64,000 bases of DNA from contig NZ_FNBW01000016.1 in the NCBI RefSeq assembly GCF_900102465.1, forward strand, positions 62,001-126,000, in the 5' to 3' direction. Under the pieces are notes generated by a model. The model was not told the DNA's origin, made no database searches, and worked only from the letters and a program-made list of their open reading frames with translations. Shown piece by piece: positions 16,641-26,244 of the stretch. Every line of letters begins with the position of its first letter. Positions within the stretch are counted from its first letter, which is position 1. The translations under genes and the position numbers were made by a program. This DNA is from Thalassobaculum litoreum DSM 18839. GTDB taxonomy: Bacteria; Pseudomonadota; Alphaproteobacteria; Thalassobaculales; Thalassobaculaceae.

Positions 16641-18254
16641 TCAATACTGGAACAGGATCTCGGCCCGACGGTTGCCCGCCTCGCCCGAGGGCATGCTCTC
16701 GTAGAACAGTGGCTGGCTCGCGCTCATCGCCTCGACCAGCACCCGCTCCCGCGGCACGCCGGCCTGGACCAGCGCTTCGCCGACGCGCTCCGCCCGGGCC
16801 ATGGACTCCTGGAAGTTCACCAGCTCGTGGGACGACAGTTCCATCTCCGCGGTGCGGGCGGAGGCATGACCGATCACCCGGATGAAGGCATCCGTCTCCT
16901 GGGCGGCCGAGGCGATGGAGCGGACCATGTCCATATCGTCGGCGCTCAGCGCCGAGGAGCCGTGGGCGAAGTTCACCGTACCCACCAGATAGGCCGGGCC
17001 GGTGAAGCCCATCTGATACTGGTCGAGAGCCGGGCCGTCGACGATCACGGACGGCGACTGGTCGGCCGCGCTGTCGGTGGCGGGCATCGGCGGGGCCGAC
17101 GGCGCCGGAGCGGACGCCTGCTGATCCGGCGCCGAAGACCGGGCCGGCGGCGGCGTGGCGACCGTGGGCGCCGGCGCGTTCGGTGCGGCACCCGATACGG
17201 CAGTCGACCCGGAAGTTCCGCCCGGACGGGTCACCGTCTCGTTGGCGATCTCGCCATCGGCGGTCCGCTCGACGGTCCGGGTGGAGACCAGGGTTCGGGT
17301 AATCTCCGGGCCCTCCTCCGTCGTGGCGCTGGGCGGCAGCGTGGTTCTGGCGGTCGACTGATTGCCGGCGGAATCCAGGCTGCGGCCGGTCGCCGACGGG
17401 GACGGGACGGGGCTGCGCGCGGCATCGGCCGTGGCGCCGGAGGCGGTCGCCGCCATGCGCGGCTCGGAGGCGAGCGCGCGGGTCGGGGCGTTCGGGTTTT
17501 CCTTAACCGTGGAGTGGGCGTCGGAGACCTTGCCGGTGGTGACAGGCGTGATGCTGTCGCGCTCCGGAGCCGGGCGATGCGGCCAGAGACCCGAAGTCTC
17601 GCCGCTGGACGGCGCCGGGCGGCTGGCCATCGGCTCCGGGGCCGAGTCAGGGACCGGCGCCGGGGTGGCGACGGTCGGCGCGGGCGGCGGCGCCGAGCTC
17701 TTCGTCACCGCCGCCTGGTTCGAGGCTGCGCGGGGCTCCGGCGCATTCACCGTGGCGCGTGGCGGCGGCGATGCCGGCAGAGCCGCGGTCTGCTGGGCGC
17801 TGGACTGCTGGGCGCCGGTCTGCGAAGCGCTGGCCCGCGGCTTCGGCGGCGCGGCCGGCGCGGAGGCATCGGCGCTGTCGGTATAGCGGGCACTGTCGCG
17901 GTCGGCGACCAGACCCTGCTGGATGGCGTCGCGCTCCTCCGCCGTCGTCGACGGGGTCGGGCGCTCGGGCACGCTTGCAAGGTTCGGAAACGGCTTGTCG
18001 GCGGTCGAAGCGCCTGAAGACGCGGCGTCGGAGGACGCGGCCGTCTGCTGTTCGTCGTCGGAGAACCAGCCACCCACGGTATCGGTGGTGCCTTCATACC
18101 ACTCGACAGGGTTGAGCGCGTCGGGCACCGAGGAGCACCCGGCAAGCACCAGAACGGCGGCCAGGGTGATGACGGGCGACGCCGAAACCCGGCGCCGCAT
18201 GGCCCCGTTCGGCCCCACGAACCCAGACCCGTTCTTCTTCGTGGTTTCGACCAT
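16641..18254 (-). CDS. OmpA-domain outer-membrane lipoprotein with long disordered linker
   Basis: This 537-residue protein has a lipoprotein signal ending in the lipobox LAGC, with the acylated cysteine at about residue 40. An alternative ATG at residue 19 would give a more usual signal length. About 350 residues of Pro/Ala/Ser/Thr-rich, probably disordered sequence follow. The last 120 residues form an OmpA-like peptidoglycan-binding domain, ending in GEAGNRRAEILFQY. It should anchor in the outer membrane and reach peptidoglycan through the linker. GGGAGAG lies upstream of the chosen ATG. It is upstream of hom on the same strand and divergent from phaC. Confidence 0.8.
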   Translation of the reverse strand: MVETTKKNGSGFVGPNGAMRRRVSASPVITLAAVLVLAGCSSVPDALNPVEWYEGTTDTVGGWFSDDEQQTAASSDAASSGASTADKPFPNLASVPERPTPSTTAEERDAIQQGLVADRDSARYTDSADASAPAAPPKPRASASQTGAQQSSAQQTAALPASPPPRATVNAPEPRAASNQAAVTKSSAPPPAPTVATPAPVPDSAPEPMASRPAPSSGETSGLWPHRPAPERDSITPVTTGKVSDAHSTVKENPNAPTRALASEPRMAATASGATADAARSPVPSPSATGRSLDSAGNQSTARTTLPPSATTEEGPEITRTLVSTRTVERTADGEIANETVTRPGGTSGSTAVSGAAPNAPAPTVATPPPARSSAPDQQASAPAPSAPPMPATDSAADQSPSVIVDGPALDQYQMGFTGPAYLVGTVNFAHGSSALSADDMDMVRSIASAAQETDAFIRVIGHASARTAEMELSSHELVNFQESMARAERVGEALVQAGVPRERVLVEAMSASQPLFYESMPSGEAGNRRAEILFQY

Positions 18255-18510
18255 TCTTCTCTCCCGCATCGGCTGGCCAACGGCGTCGCGACACCGCGCC
18301 CGGAGTGTACGTTTCCTATTCCACGCAAGCCAGCATTCCAAGCACCTAAAATACCACGACTTTCCATCGGCGCCCATGTTGGCGGCCCGAGCCCCTTCCC
18401 ATTGGCCTTGGGCGGAGGGTTTCTGCTACAAGGGCGGGGCGTGCGGGACGGCGCGTTTCAATGGATCCGCCGCACGCCTCCGGTCGAACGCACCAACGAG
18501 GATGCCGGTC

Positions 18511-20313
18511 ATGACCGACAGCAGCGAGAAGAAGGCTTCGGCCCCAGATCCGGTCGAGATATCCCAGGCGATGACCCATATCGCCGAGCGCAGCCAGCGC
18601 CTTGTCATGGACTTCCTGGAGCATCAGGACCCCCATGCGCTGGGCCTTTCCGACCCGCTGAACATCGGCAAGGCCTTCATGGACATGACGTCCAAGATGA
18701 TGGCGGACCCGGGTAAGATCATGAAGGCGCAGATGGATCTGTGGCAGGCCTACATGACCCTGTGGCAGACCACCGCGTCGCGCATGATGGGCGCCACCGC
18801 CCAGCCGGTCGCCGCCACCGAGCATGGCGACCGGCGCTTCAAGGACGCCGCCTGGAACGAGAACGTCGTCTTCGACTACATCAAGCAGAGCTACCTGCTG
18901 ACCGCGGAGTGGATGCAGCGCACCGTCCACGAGGTGGAGGGGCTGGACGACAAGACCCGGCGCAAGGTCGATTTCTACACCAAGCAGTTCGCCGACGCGG
19001 TCGCGCCCTCGAATTTCGTGATGACCAATCCGGAGGTGCTGCGCGAGACCATCGAGAGCGGCGGCGAGAACCTGCTGAAGGGCCTGGAGAACCTGCTGGA
19101 GGACCTGGAGCGGGGCAAGGGCAAGCTGTCGATCAAGATGGTCGACGAGGACGCCTTCAAGATCGGCGAGAACGTCGCCACCACCCCGGGCAAAGTGGTG
19201 TTCCAGAACGACCTGATGCAGCTGATCCAGTATTCCCCAACCACCGAGACAGTGCACCGCCGACCGCTGCTGATCGTGCCGCCGTGGATCAACAAGTTCT
19301 ACATCCTCGACCTGCGCGAGAAGAACTCGTTCATCAGATGGGCGGTCGGCCAGGGGATCACGGTGTTCATCGTGTCCTGGGTCAACCCGGATGCCGAGCT
19401 CGCCGCCAAGAGTTTCGAGGACTACATGATGGAGGGCCCGCTGGCGGCGCTCGACGCCATCGAGCAGGCGACCGGCGAGCGCGAGATCAACGCCATCGGC
19501 TACTGCATCGGCGGCACCCTGATGGCCAGCACCCTGGCCTATATGACCGCCAAGAAGGACGACCGGATCAAGTCGATCACCTTCTTCACCACCATGGTCG
19601 ACTTCACCGAAGCCGGCGAGCTGTCGGTGTTCATCGACGAGGCGCAGCTCGGCGCCTTGGAAGACCGGATGAACAAGGACGGCTATCTCGACGGCCGGGC
19701 CATGGCGACCACCTTCAACATGCTGCGGGCCAACGACCTGATCTGGTCCTTCGTGGTCAACAACTACCTGATGGGCAAGGAGCCCTTCCCGTTCGACCTG
19801 CTGTACTGGAACTCCGACAGCACCCGCATGCCGGCGGCCATGCACAGCTTCTACCTGCGCCGCATGTACCAGGAGAACAAGCTGGTCGAGCCGGGCGGCA
19901 TCACGCTGTGCGGCGTGCCGATCGACCTGACCACGGTGAAGCTGCCGACCTTCATGCTGTCGACCCGCGAGGACCATATCGCGCCGTGGAAATCGACCTA
20001 CGCGGCGACCCAACTCTACAAGGGTCCGGTGAAGTTCGTGCTGGCCATGTCGGGGCATATCGCCGGCGTTGTGAACCCGCCCACCGACAAGCCGAAATAC
20101 GGCTACTGGACCAAGAGCGGCCGGGCGCCGAAGGATCCGGAGAAATGGCTGGCCGGCGCGACCGCCCATGAGGGGTCTTGGTGGCCGGAATGGAAGGCCT
20201 GGCTGGACAAGCATGGCGGCGGCCAGGTCCCCGCCCGCGTGCCCGGCGACGGCAAGCTGAAGGCGCTGGAGGACGCGCCGGGCAGCTATGTCGCGGTGAA
20301 GGCCGGGGACTGA
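18511..20313 (+). CDS. phaC: class I poly(3-hydroxyalkanoate) synthase
   Basis: This 600-residue enzyme polymerises (R)-3-hydroxyacyl-CoA into storage polyester on granule surfaces. The lipase-like box is GYCIGG with catalytic Cys332. The other triad members are Asp488 (REDHIAPW) and His516 (SGHIAGV). The length and the conserved N-terminal domain (about residues 100-270) fit class I PhaC. The start is the ATG at 18511; one three codons earlier is possible. No phaA, phaB or phasin gene is nearby. The following hutF begins only ten bases after the stop. Confidence 0.96.
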   Translation: MTDSSEKKASAPDPVEISQAMTHIAERSQRLVMDFLEHQDPHALGLSDPLNIGKAFMDMTSKMMADPGKIMKAQMDLWQAYMTLWQTTASRMMGATAQPVAATEHGDRRFKDAAWNENVVFDYIKQSYLLTAEWMQRTVHEVEGLDDKTRRKVDFYTKQFADAVAPSNFVMTNPEVLRETIESGGENLLKGLENLLEDLERGKGKLSIKMVDEDAFKIGENVATTPGKVVFQNDLMQLIQYSPTTETVHRRPLLIVPPWINKFYILDLREKNSFIRWAVGQGITVFIVSWVNPDAELAAKSFEDYMMEGPLAALDAIEQATGEREINAIGYCIGGTLMASTLAYMTAKKDDRIKSITFFTTMVDFTEAGELSVFIDEAQLGALEDRMNKDGYLDGRAMATTFNMLRANDLIWSFVVNNYLMGKEPFPFDLLYWNSDSTRMPAAMHSFYLRRMYQENKLVEPGGITLCGVPIDLTTVKLPTFMLSTREDHIAPWKSTYAATQLYKGPVKFVLAMSGHIAGVVNPPTDKPKYGYWTKSGRAPKDPEKWLAGATAHEGSWWPEWKAWLDKHGGGQVPARVPGDGKLKALEDAPGSYVAVKAGD

Positions 20314-20323
20314 TCCTGCCGCG

Positions 20324-21691
20324 ATGACGACGACGCAGATCTTCGCCCGCCGGGCGCGGCTGGAGCATGGCTGGGCCGCGAACGCGACCCTGCACATTGA
20401 GAACGGGCGGATATCACAGATCGTCCGCGACGGCGCGCCGGCGGCCGAGGCGCGACGGGTCGACACCATGCTCCCTGCGCTGGGCAACCTGCACAGCCAC
20501 GCCTTCCAGCGCGCCATGGCCGGCATGACCGAACGGCGGCGCGCCGGACAGGACAGCTTCTGGACCTGGCGGACCCTGATGTACGCTTTCCTGGAGCGCA
20601 TCACGCCTGAGCAGGTCGAGGCGATCGCCGCCCAGGTCTATCTGGAGATGCTGGAGGCCGGCTACGCCAGCGTCGGCGAGTTCCACTACCTGCATCACCA
20701 GCCGGACGGCACGCCCTTCGCCGATCTGGCGGAAATGAGCGGCCGGATCGCGGCGGCGGCGGACCGGACCGGGATCGGCCTGACCCTTCTGCCGGTGCTC
20801 TACACCTATGGCGGCGCCGGTCAGCAGCCGGTGGCCGGCGGCCAGCTTCGTTTCGCCAACGATCCGGAGCGCTTTGCCGGGCTCGTGGAAGCGGCGAAGA
20901 CGGCGACGGCTCCCCTGCCCGCCGATACGGTGGTCGGCATCGCGCCGCATTCCCTGCGCGCCACCGACGCCGAGGGGCTGGCCGCCACGCTGGCAGCCCA
21001 TCCGGACGGTCCGGTGCATATCCATATCGCCGAGCAGACCGCCGAGATCGAGCAGATCGAGGGCTGGCTGGGATCCCGGCCGGTCGACTGGCTGCTGGCG
21101 AACCAGCCGGTCGACAGCCGCTGGTGCCTGATCCACGCCACCCACATGACGCCGCAGGAGACGGCGGGCGTCGCCCGCTCCGGGGCTGTCGCCGGTCTCT
21201 GCCCGATCACCGAGGCCAATCTGGGGGACGGCATCTTCGACGGCCCGCCCTATCTGGCGGCGGGCGGCGCGTTCGGCATCGGCTCCGACAGCAACGTGCG
21301 GATCGCGCTGGGCGAGGAGCTCCGCATGCTGGAATACTCCCAGCGCCTGCGCGATCGGGCCCGCAACGTGCTGGTACCGGGCGAAGGCTCGGTCGGTGAG
21401 ACGCTCTATTTGGGTGCGGCATCAGGGGGCGCGCAGGCCCTCGGCCGCGACGCCGGGGCAATCCGGAGCGGCGCCCTCGCCGATCTGGTGGCGATCGACA
21501 CATCGGACCCGACCCTCTGCGCCCTCACCGACGACCAGATCCTCGACGGCCTCTGCTTCGCCGCCGGCGACGGAGTCGTCACCGACGTCTGGTCGGCCGG
21601 CCGGCACGTGGTCAGCGGCGGCCGCCACCTCAAGCGCGACGAAATCCGCGCGGCTTACGCCCGGGCGGTCTCCGACCTGCTCACCGGGTGA
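20324..21691 (+). CDS. hutF: formimidoylglutamate deiminase
   Basis: This 455-residue amidohydrolase converts N-formimino-L-glutamate to N-formylglutamate and ammonia in histidine degradation. Metal-binding motifs of the HutF branch are visible: GNLHSHAFQRAMAG near residue 55, GEFHYLHH, HIHIAEQ, and GSDSNVRI near residue 325. The length is usual. The other hut genes are absent from the window. It starts ten bases after phaC with no clear ribosome site, suggesting translational coupling, and its 3' end overlaps the converging M81 gene by 11 bases. Confidence 0.92.
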   Translation: MTTTQIFARRARLEHGWAANATLHIENGRISQIVRDGAPAAEARRVDTMLPALGNLHSHAFQRAMAGMTERRRAGQDSFWTWRTLMYAFLERITPEQVEAIAAQVYLEMLEAGYASVGEFHYLHHQPDGTPFADLAEMSGRIAAAADRTGIGLTLLPVLYTYGGAGQQPVAGGQLRFANDPERFAGLVEAAKTATAPLPADTVVGIAPHSLRATDAEGLAATLAAHPDGPVHIHIAEQTAEIEQIEGWLGSRPVDWLLANQPVDSRWCLIHATHMTPQETAGVARSGAVAGLCPITEANLGDGIFDGPPYLAAGGAFGIGSDSNVRIALGEELRMLEYSQRLRDRARNVLVPGEGSVGETLYLGAASGGAQALGRDAGAIRSGALADLVAIDTSDPTLCALTDDQILDGLCFAAGDGVVTDVWSAGRHVVSGGRHLKRDEIRAAYARAVSDLLTG

Positions 21692-23189
21692 CCGAGACCG
21701 GCTGCAGGTCCTCGTCCAGCGGGAAGATCGGCCGGCGCACGGTCTCGAAGTTCAGCATCGAATAATCCGACGTACAGACCCCGACCCCGGCGCATTCCAC
21801 CGTCTCGGCGGCGAGGTCGCGGAAGCCGGCGCGCCAGTGGATGCGGCTCTTCAGCATCAGGTACTTCTTCGCCGTCGGGTCGATGCCCAGCGAGGTGAAG
21901 GCGGCGGTGTCGTTCGGCTCCTGCTGGGTGGAGGTGACGACGATCTCCACCTTGCCGGTGTCGAGCACCACGGTCGGGCCCATGGCGTTCATCACGCCCC
22001 GGCTCATCGGCCCGACATTGCGGAACCGGCCGTCGGAGATCAGCTTCACCCGGCCGCTCACCTCCAGCGGCTCGCCGGTCCGGCCGATGGAGGGCATGTC
22101 GGTCTTGCCGCCGAGGGACACCGTGACCTCGTTGCCGATGCCCGCGGCGATCATGGTCTCCACCGCCGCCGGATCGCAGATCGCGAAGGCGGCGACATCT
22201 TCAAGGCCTGCGTCCAGGATACCCTTCAGCACCGCCATGGTGTCCATCGACCCGCCGGACGCGGCATTGTCGTAATGGTCCAGCAGCACGATCGGTCCGT
22301 CGGCCTTCAGCTCCTGCGCCCGCTTCAGCGACTGCTCCAGCGGCTCGATCTCGTAGACGAAGGCCCGGCGTTCCTTCCAGGCGAGGTCGAGCAGTTCGTC
22401 GACCATGCGCTGGGCTCCTTCCGGATCGTTGTCGGTCACCACAACGGCGCTGGAGCCGGCCAGCCGGATATCGGCATGGGGAAAGCCGGTGAAAAAGCTG
22501 GCGCAGAGCGCGCCCTCGGCCTCCATCTTCTGGGCCAGTTCCTGGATCTGCTTGTTCGGGAAGTCGTGGGTCCCCTGGCGCATCACATGGGGCAGCATCG
22601 GCCGGTTGCCCCAGGCCATGGTCGGCTTGGCCGCCCCGCGCAGCATGGCCAGGATCGGCAGCGCGGTGCGCCGGCCGGTCTCGTAGATGTCCACATGCGG
22701 ATAGGTCTGGTAGCCGGCGACCACGTCGGCATTCTCGACGATGGCCGGATACATGTTGGTGTGCATGTCCAGCGACACGCCGATCGGGGTATCCGGCGCC
22801 AGCGCGCGCACCCGGGCGACCAGCGGCCCCTCCCCGTCCTCCAGGCTCTCGGTGACCATGGCGCCATGCAGGTGGAGCAGGATCGCGTCGGGCTTCTCGG
22901 CGGTGACGGCGGCGCAGATCTTGTCGGTCATGTACTCGTAGGCGGCGTCCTCCACCGGCCCGCTCGGCCAGGCGCCCGCGGCCAGCGGCAGCACGTAGTC
23001 GAGCCCCTCGGCCTCGCAGATCTCGATATAGGCGCCGAGCGCGGAGCCGGTGCCCTTGAAGGCCTTCACCGCCGCCTCGCCCTCCGCCGGCAATCCCGTA
23101 CTGCTGCCCCGGCAAAACCGCGCCAGCGGCGTCGGCACCGTGGAGAAGGTGTTAGTCTCATGCTGCATCATCGCCATCAGGATCTTCAT
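21681..23189 (-). CDS. M81-family metallopeptidase (MlrC-like)
   Basis: This 502-residue protein belongs to the DUF1485/MlrC family, named after the microcystin-degrading peptidase. Conserved elements are MMQHETNTFS at the N-terminus, LHLHGAMV (about residue 136), SLDMHTNMYP and DHYDNAASGG (about residue 284). These supply the zinc ligands. The natural substrates of most members are unknown. It lies downstream of a TAXI-TRAP transporter on the same strand, so it may process the imported compound. GGAGGAGG lies before the ATG. A second copy of the family is at 57083-58576. Confidence 0.85.
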   Translation of the reverse strand: MKILMAMMQHETNTFSTVPTPLARFCRGSSTGLPAEGEAAVKAFKGTGSALGAYIEICEAEGLDYVLPLAAGAWPSGPVEDAAYEYMTDKICAAVTAEKPDAILLHLHGAMVTESLEDGEGPLVARVRALAPDTPIGVSLDMHTNMYPAIVENADVVAGYQTYPHVDIYETGRRTALPILAMLRGAAKPTMAWGNRPMLPHVMRQGTHDFPNKQIQELAQKMEAEGALCASFFTGFPHADIRLAGSSAVVVTDNDPEGAQRMVDELLDLAWKERRAFVYEIEPLEQSLKRAQELKADGPIVLLDHYDNAASGGSMDTMAVLKGILDAGLEDVAAFAICDPAAVETMIAAGIGNEVTVSLGGKTDMPSIGRTGEPLEVSGRVKLISDGRFRNVGPMSRGVMNAMGPTVVLDTGKVEIVVTSTQQEPNDTAAFTSLGIDPTAKKYLMLKSRIHWRAGFRDLAAETVECAGVGVCTSDYSMLNFETVRRPIFPLDEDLQPVSVTR

Positions 23190-23272
23190 CGCCGCCTCCT
23201 CCGCGTGTTCGGATACGGGAAGCCTAGCGTGCGCAGGGCTCGGGGAGCCAGATGGCGAATGCGGAGCGCGCC

Positions 23273-25036
23273 CTATAGCGGCCAGAACAGCAGCAGCGCG
23301 CCGACGACGAGCAGCCCGGCCCGCAGCAGCAAACGGCGCGGGGCGATCACAGCGAACGACACCGCCGTCAGGCCGAGGCCGATCTTAACCGCCGCCAGGA
23401 TCGCCCAGACCGGATCTGTCGCCAGGGCGATCAGGTCCGGATTGGCGATCATCGCCAGCGGGATCAGGTACAGCCCGATGCCCAGTGCCATGGCATGGCC
23501 GGCGACCTTCAGCCAGTTCTCCTCGACCATCCCGGCGGCGATGAACACGGCACCGCAGACCGGTGGGGTGATGGTGCTGAGCAGGGCGAACCAGAACACG
23601 AACAGATGCGCCTGCAACGGCGCCAGGCCGAGTTCGGTCAGCGCCGGTCCGGCCACCGAGACGCAGATCACGTAGGCCGCCGTCGTCGGCACCTCCATAC
23701 CCAGCACCAGACAGGCCAGCGCCGTCAGCAGCAGCGCCGGCCACAGCGCGCCGCCGGAACCGGACAGAATCAGCGAGGTGATCTTCACGCCGAGTCCGGT
23801 GATACCCAGCACACCGATGATGATGGAGGCGCACAGGATGATCGAGGCGATGGTGGCGATCTGCTTGCCGGCGCCCATGCAGGCCTGCTCGACCCGCTCC
23901 AGGGTGCGGCCCCAGTCGAAACTCAGCCGGCCGTCGACCGGCAGCAGCATGGCACCTGCCAGGATCGCCAGGCAGGCGGCGTATTGCGGGGTGTAGCCGG
24001 CAGCGAACATGCCCCAGAGCAGGACGCTGAAGGGCACCAGGAAGAAGGCCGAGGTGATCAGCACGTCGCGGGTCGCCGGCCGCGCATCCGCCGCCAGTCC
24101 GCGCAGGTCGTGGCGCAGGGAGAAGCCGTCGATGCCGACCCAGACGGCCAGGAAGTACAGGATCGCCGGCAGCAGGGCGGCGGCCATGATCGAGGTGTAG
24201 GGCGTGCCGGTCAGCTCGACCATCACGAAGGCGCCGGCCCCCATCAGCGGCGGCATGATCTGCCCGCCGGACGAGGCCACGGCCTCCACCGCGGCGGCCA
24301 GCGAGCGCGGATAGCCGAGCTTCAGCATGGTCGGCAGGGTGATCGCCCCGGTGGAGGCGACGTTCGCGGAGGCCGAGCCGGAGATCGAGCCGAACAGCGC
24401 GGAGGAGATCACCGAGACCTTGGCCGCCCCGGCGCGCAGCCGGCCGGCGGCGGCGGCGGCCACGTTCATGAAGCCCTGCCCGGCCTCGCCGGCGTTCAGC
24501 ACGGCGCCGAAGATCACGAAGATGGCGACGATATTGACCGACACGGCGGTCAGGCTGCCCCACAATCCGCCCTCGGCGATGGTGAGCGTGCCCAGGAAAC
24601 TGTTCAGCGGCGTGCCCGGATGGCCGAACTCGCCGGGGACCCACTCCCCGAACAGGCCGTAGAGCAGGGCCAGGGAGGCGACCAGCGGCAGCGGCCAGCC
24701 GATTGCCCGGCGCGCCATCTCCAGCACCACCACCAGCAGCGTGACGGCGACGACGAGCTGGAAATCGCCGTCCAGGAACCCGTACTGGTCGGACAGGGCG
24801 TCGGCATTCACCACCAGCCAGAGACAGGCCGCCAGCCCCGCCGCGCCCAGCACCACGCCGCTGATCAACTCAGCCCGGCTACGGGCGACGAACAGCATCG
24901 TCCATGGCAGGGCGAGCGCCATGTGCAGCGGCCGGCTGACCAGGTTCGGCACCAGACCCGAGAAGATCAGCCAGAGGTGAAAGGCGATCGAGGCGGCACC
25001 GAGGACGCTCCAGATCAGGCGGGCGGTGGGGGTCAT
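23273..25036 (-). CDS. TRAP transporter permease, fused DctQ-DctM type
   Basis: This 587-residue integral membrane protein has an N-terminal four-helix part followed by a DctM-like domain with about 12 helices. The features GSISGSASANVASTGAITLPTM and SSGGQIMPPLMGAGAFVM are typical of the fused permeases that work with TAXI binding proteins. It uses an ion gradient to import the ligand delivered by the binding protein encoded just upstream. The start is the ATG before the first helix (MTPTARL); an ATG at 25075 would add 13 polar residues. An intergenic stem-loop separates it from the binding-protein gene. Confidence 0.88.
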   Translation of the reverse strand: MTPTARLIWSVLGAASIAFHLWLIFSGLVPNLVSRPLHMALALPWTMLFVARSRAELISGVVLGAAGLAACLWLVVNADALSDQYGFLDGDFQLVVAVTLLVVVLEMARRAIGWPLPLVASLALLYGLFGEWVPGEFGHPGTPLNSFLGTLTIAEGGLWGSLTAVSVNIVAIFVIFGAVLNAGEAGQGFMNVAAAAAGRLRAGAAKVSVISSALFGSISGSASANVASTGAITLPTMLKLGYPRSLAAAVEAVASSGGQIMPPLMGAGAFVMVELTGTPYTSIMAAALLPAILYFLAVWVGIDGFSLRHDLRGLAADARPATRDVLITSAFFLVPFSVLLWGMFAAGYTPQYAACLAILAGAMLLPVDGRLSFDWGRTLERVEQACMGAGKQIATIASIILCASIIIGVLGITGLGVKITSLILSGSGGALWPALLLTALACLVLGMEVPTTAAYVICVSVAGPALTELGLAPLQAHLFVFWFALLSTITPPVCGAVFIAAGMVEENWLKVAGHAMALGIGLYLIPLAMIANPDLIALATDPVWAILAAVKIGLGLTAVSFAVIAPRRLLLRAGLLVVGALLLFWPL

Positions 25037-25056
25037 ACAGTGTCTCGAATACGAAA

Positions 25057-25084
25057 CCGGCCCGTGCGGAATCACACGGGCCGG
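25057..25084 (-). promoter_or_regulatory. stem-loop between TAXI binding-protein and TRAP permease genes
   Basis: A perfect 10-bp inverted repeat (CCGGCCCGTG at 25057-25066, complement at 25075-25084) with an 8-base loop lies in the 68-base gap. There is no long T-run, so it resembles an mRNA-stabilising or partial-termination element that lets the binding protein be made in excess over the permease. Confidence 0.6.
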
Positions 25085-25104
25085 CCGGGGTCAGGAAAGG
25101 CGGA

Positions 25105-26061
25105 TCACATCTGCGCGTCGGTCAGCGCGAAGCCCTTCTCCTTGTAGAACTTGACGGCGCCGGGATGGATCTTGCCGGCGATGTTGGCCATCAGATCCTC
25201 GTCCACGCCGTTCCACCAGGCCGCGTCCTTGCCCATCTTCGCCTTCTGCTCCCAGAAGGTCTTGGTGAGCTGGTAAGCGGTGTCGTCGTCCATGTCGGTG
25301 GTGGTGTAGGCGACCACCGGCAGCGAGGTGGTGACGATGTCGCTGTCCTGGCCGGCATAGGTGCCCGCCGGGATCACCAGTCGGGCGCGCTTGGTCTGGG
25401 CGATCTGGTCGTCGCTCAGCGACAGCACGGTCACGCCGGTGCCGGCGGCGGCCTCGATCACGTTCGGCGCCGGATAGGAGCCGGCGGTCACGAAGCCGTC
25501 GATCTGGCCGTTCTTCAGCGCCGGCACGGCATTGGACAGCTCGACATCGGCCAGGGTGACCTTGTCCTTGAGGCCGAACAGGTCGAGATACTTCTCGCCT
25601 TCCTTGGCGCCGAACGAGCCCTTGCCGAGCAGGATCGTCTTGCCTTCCAGGTCGGCGAAGCTCGACACGCCGGCATCGGCGCGCATGACGAAATGCATGG
25701 TGAGCGACGGGATCGGGAACAGCGCGCGGATCTCGTCGAAGCGCGGGTTGCCCTTGCCCTCGAACATGGCCTTGCCGCCCTGGGCCAAGCCGACCAGGGC
25801 CGGCGGGGTGGTGAAGACGTAGTTGCCCTTGCGGCCCATCACCTCCATCACGTTCTGGACGGAGCCCTGGCTCTCCTCGACGGTGACGATGACGGCGCCG
25901 TCGGAGCCGGCCTTCATCGCCTCGGCGATCTGCACGCCCATCTGGTAGTAGGACGAGCTGGACTTGGCGGACTTGTAGGTGACGCGGGTCTCGGCCGAGG
26001 CGGCGGTGGCCGACACGGCGAGAACGAGGCCGGCCACGGCCAGCGACTTCACGAACTTCAT
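25105..26061 (-). CDS. TAXI-family TRAP transporter solute-binding protein
   Basis: This 318-residue periplasmic protein has a clear Sec signal peptide (residues 1-23, cleavage after ASA). The mature sequence matches the TAXI (TRAP-associated extracytoplasmic immunogenic) family, with VTYKSAKSSSSYYQMG at its start and FVTAGSYPAPNVIE in the second lobe. Ligands in this family include glutamate and other carboxylates; the ligand here cannot be inferred. It is the first gene of the SBP-permease-M81 operon. The start is the ATG before the signal peptide. Confidence 0.88.
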   Translation of the reverse strand: MKFVKSLAVAGLVLAVSATAASAETRVTYKSAKSSSSYYQMGVQIAEAMKAGSDGAVIVTVEESQGSVQNVMEVMGRKGNYVFTTPPALVGLAQGGKAMFEGKGNPRFDEIRALFPIPSLTMHFVMRADAGVSSFADLEGKTILLGKGSFGAKEGEKYLDLFGLKDKVTLADVELSNAVPALKNGQIDGFVTAGSYPAPNVIEAAAGTGVTVLSLSDDQIAQTKRARLVIPAGTYAGQDSDIVTTSLPVVAYTTTDMDDDTAYQLTKTFWEQKAKMGKDAAWWNGVDEDLMANIAGKIHPGAVKFYKEKGFALTDAQM

Positions 26062-26179
26062 GGCGTTCTCCCGAACTGACGAAGGCGACCGGCATTCAGG
26101 GCCGACCGGTTGTGTCGGAAGTCCTACACGAGGCGTGGCATTGCGAAAAGCGCCCAAGAAACCGGATGCCGGAATGCGA

Positions 26180-26205
26180 GCCGCCCGACCAAACGGCCGG
26201 GCGGC
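26180..26205 (-). terminator. GC-rich stem-loop downstream of the chemoreceptor gene
   Basis: An 8-bp perfect inverted repeat (GCCGCCCG/CGGGCGGC) with a 10-base loop lies 40 bases after the chemoreceptor stop. There is no T-run, so intrinsic termination is uncertain. Confidence 0.3.
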
Positions 26206-26244
26206 AGGGCATACAGGCGAAGCGGGACGAAACGCGTGATCGGG

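Noticed and set aside
18346-20604. A 752-codon open frame on the minus strand
   Set aside because: It is antisense to phaC, whose catalytic triad is intact. The frame is an artefact of high third-position GC.
21681-21691. 11-base overlap of hutF and the M81 gene as a sign of mis-annotation
   Set aside because: Both are full-length for their families and convergent; short 3' overlaps are normal.
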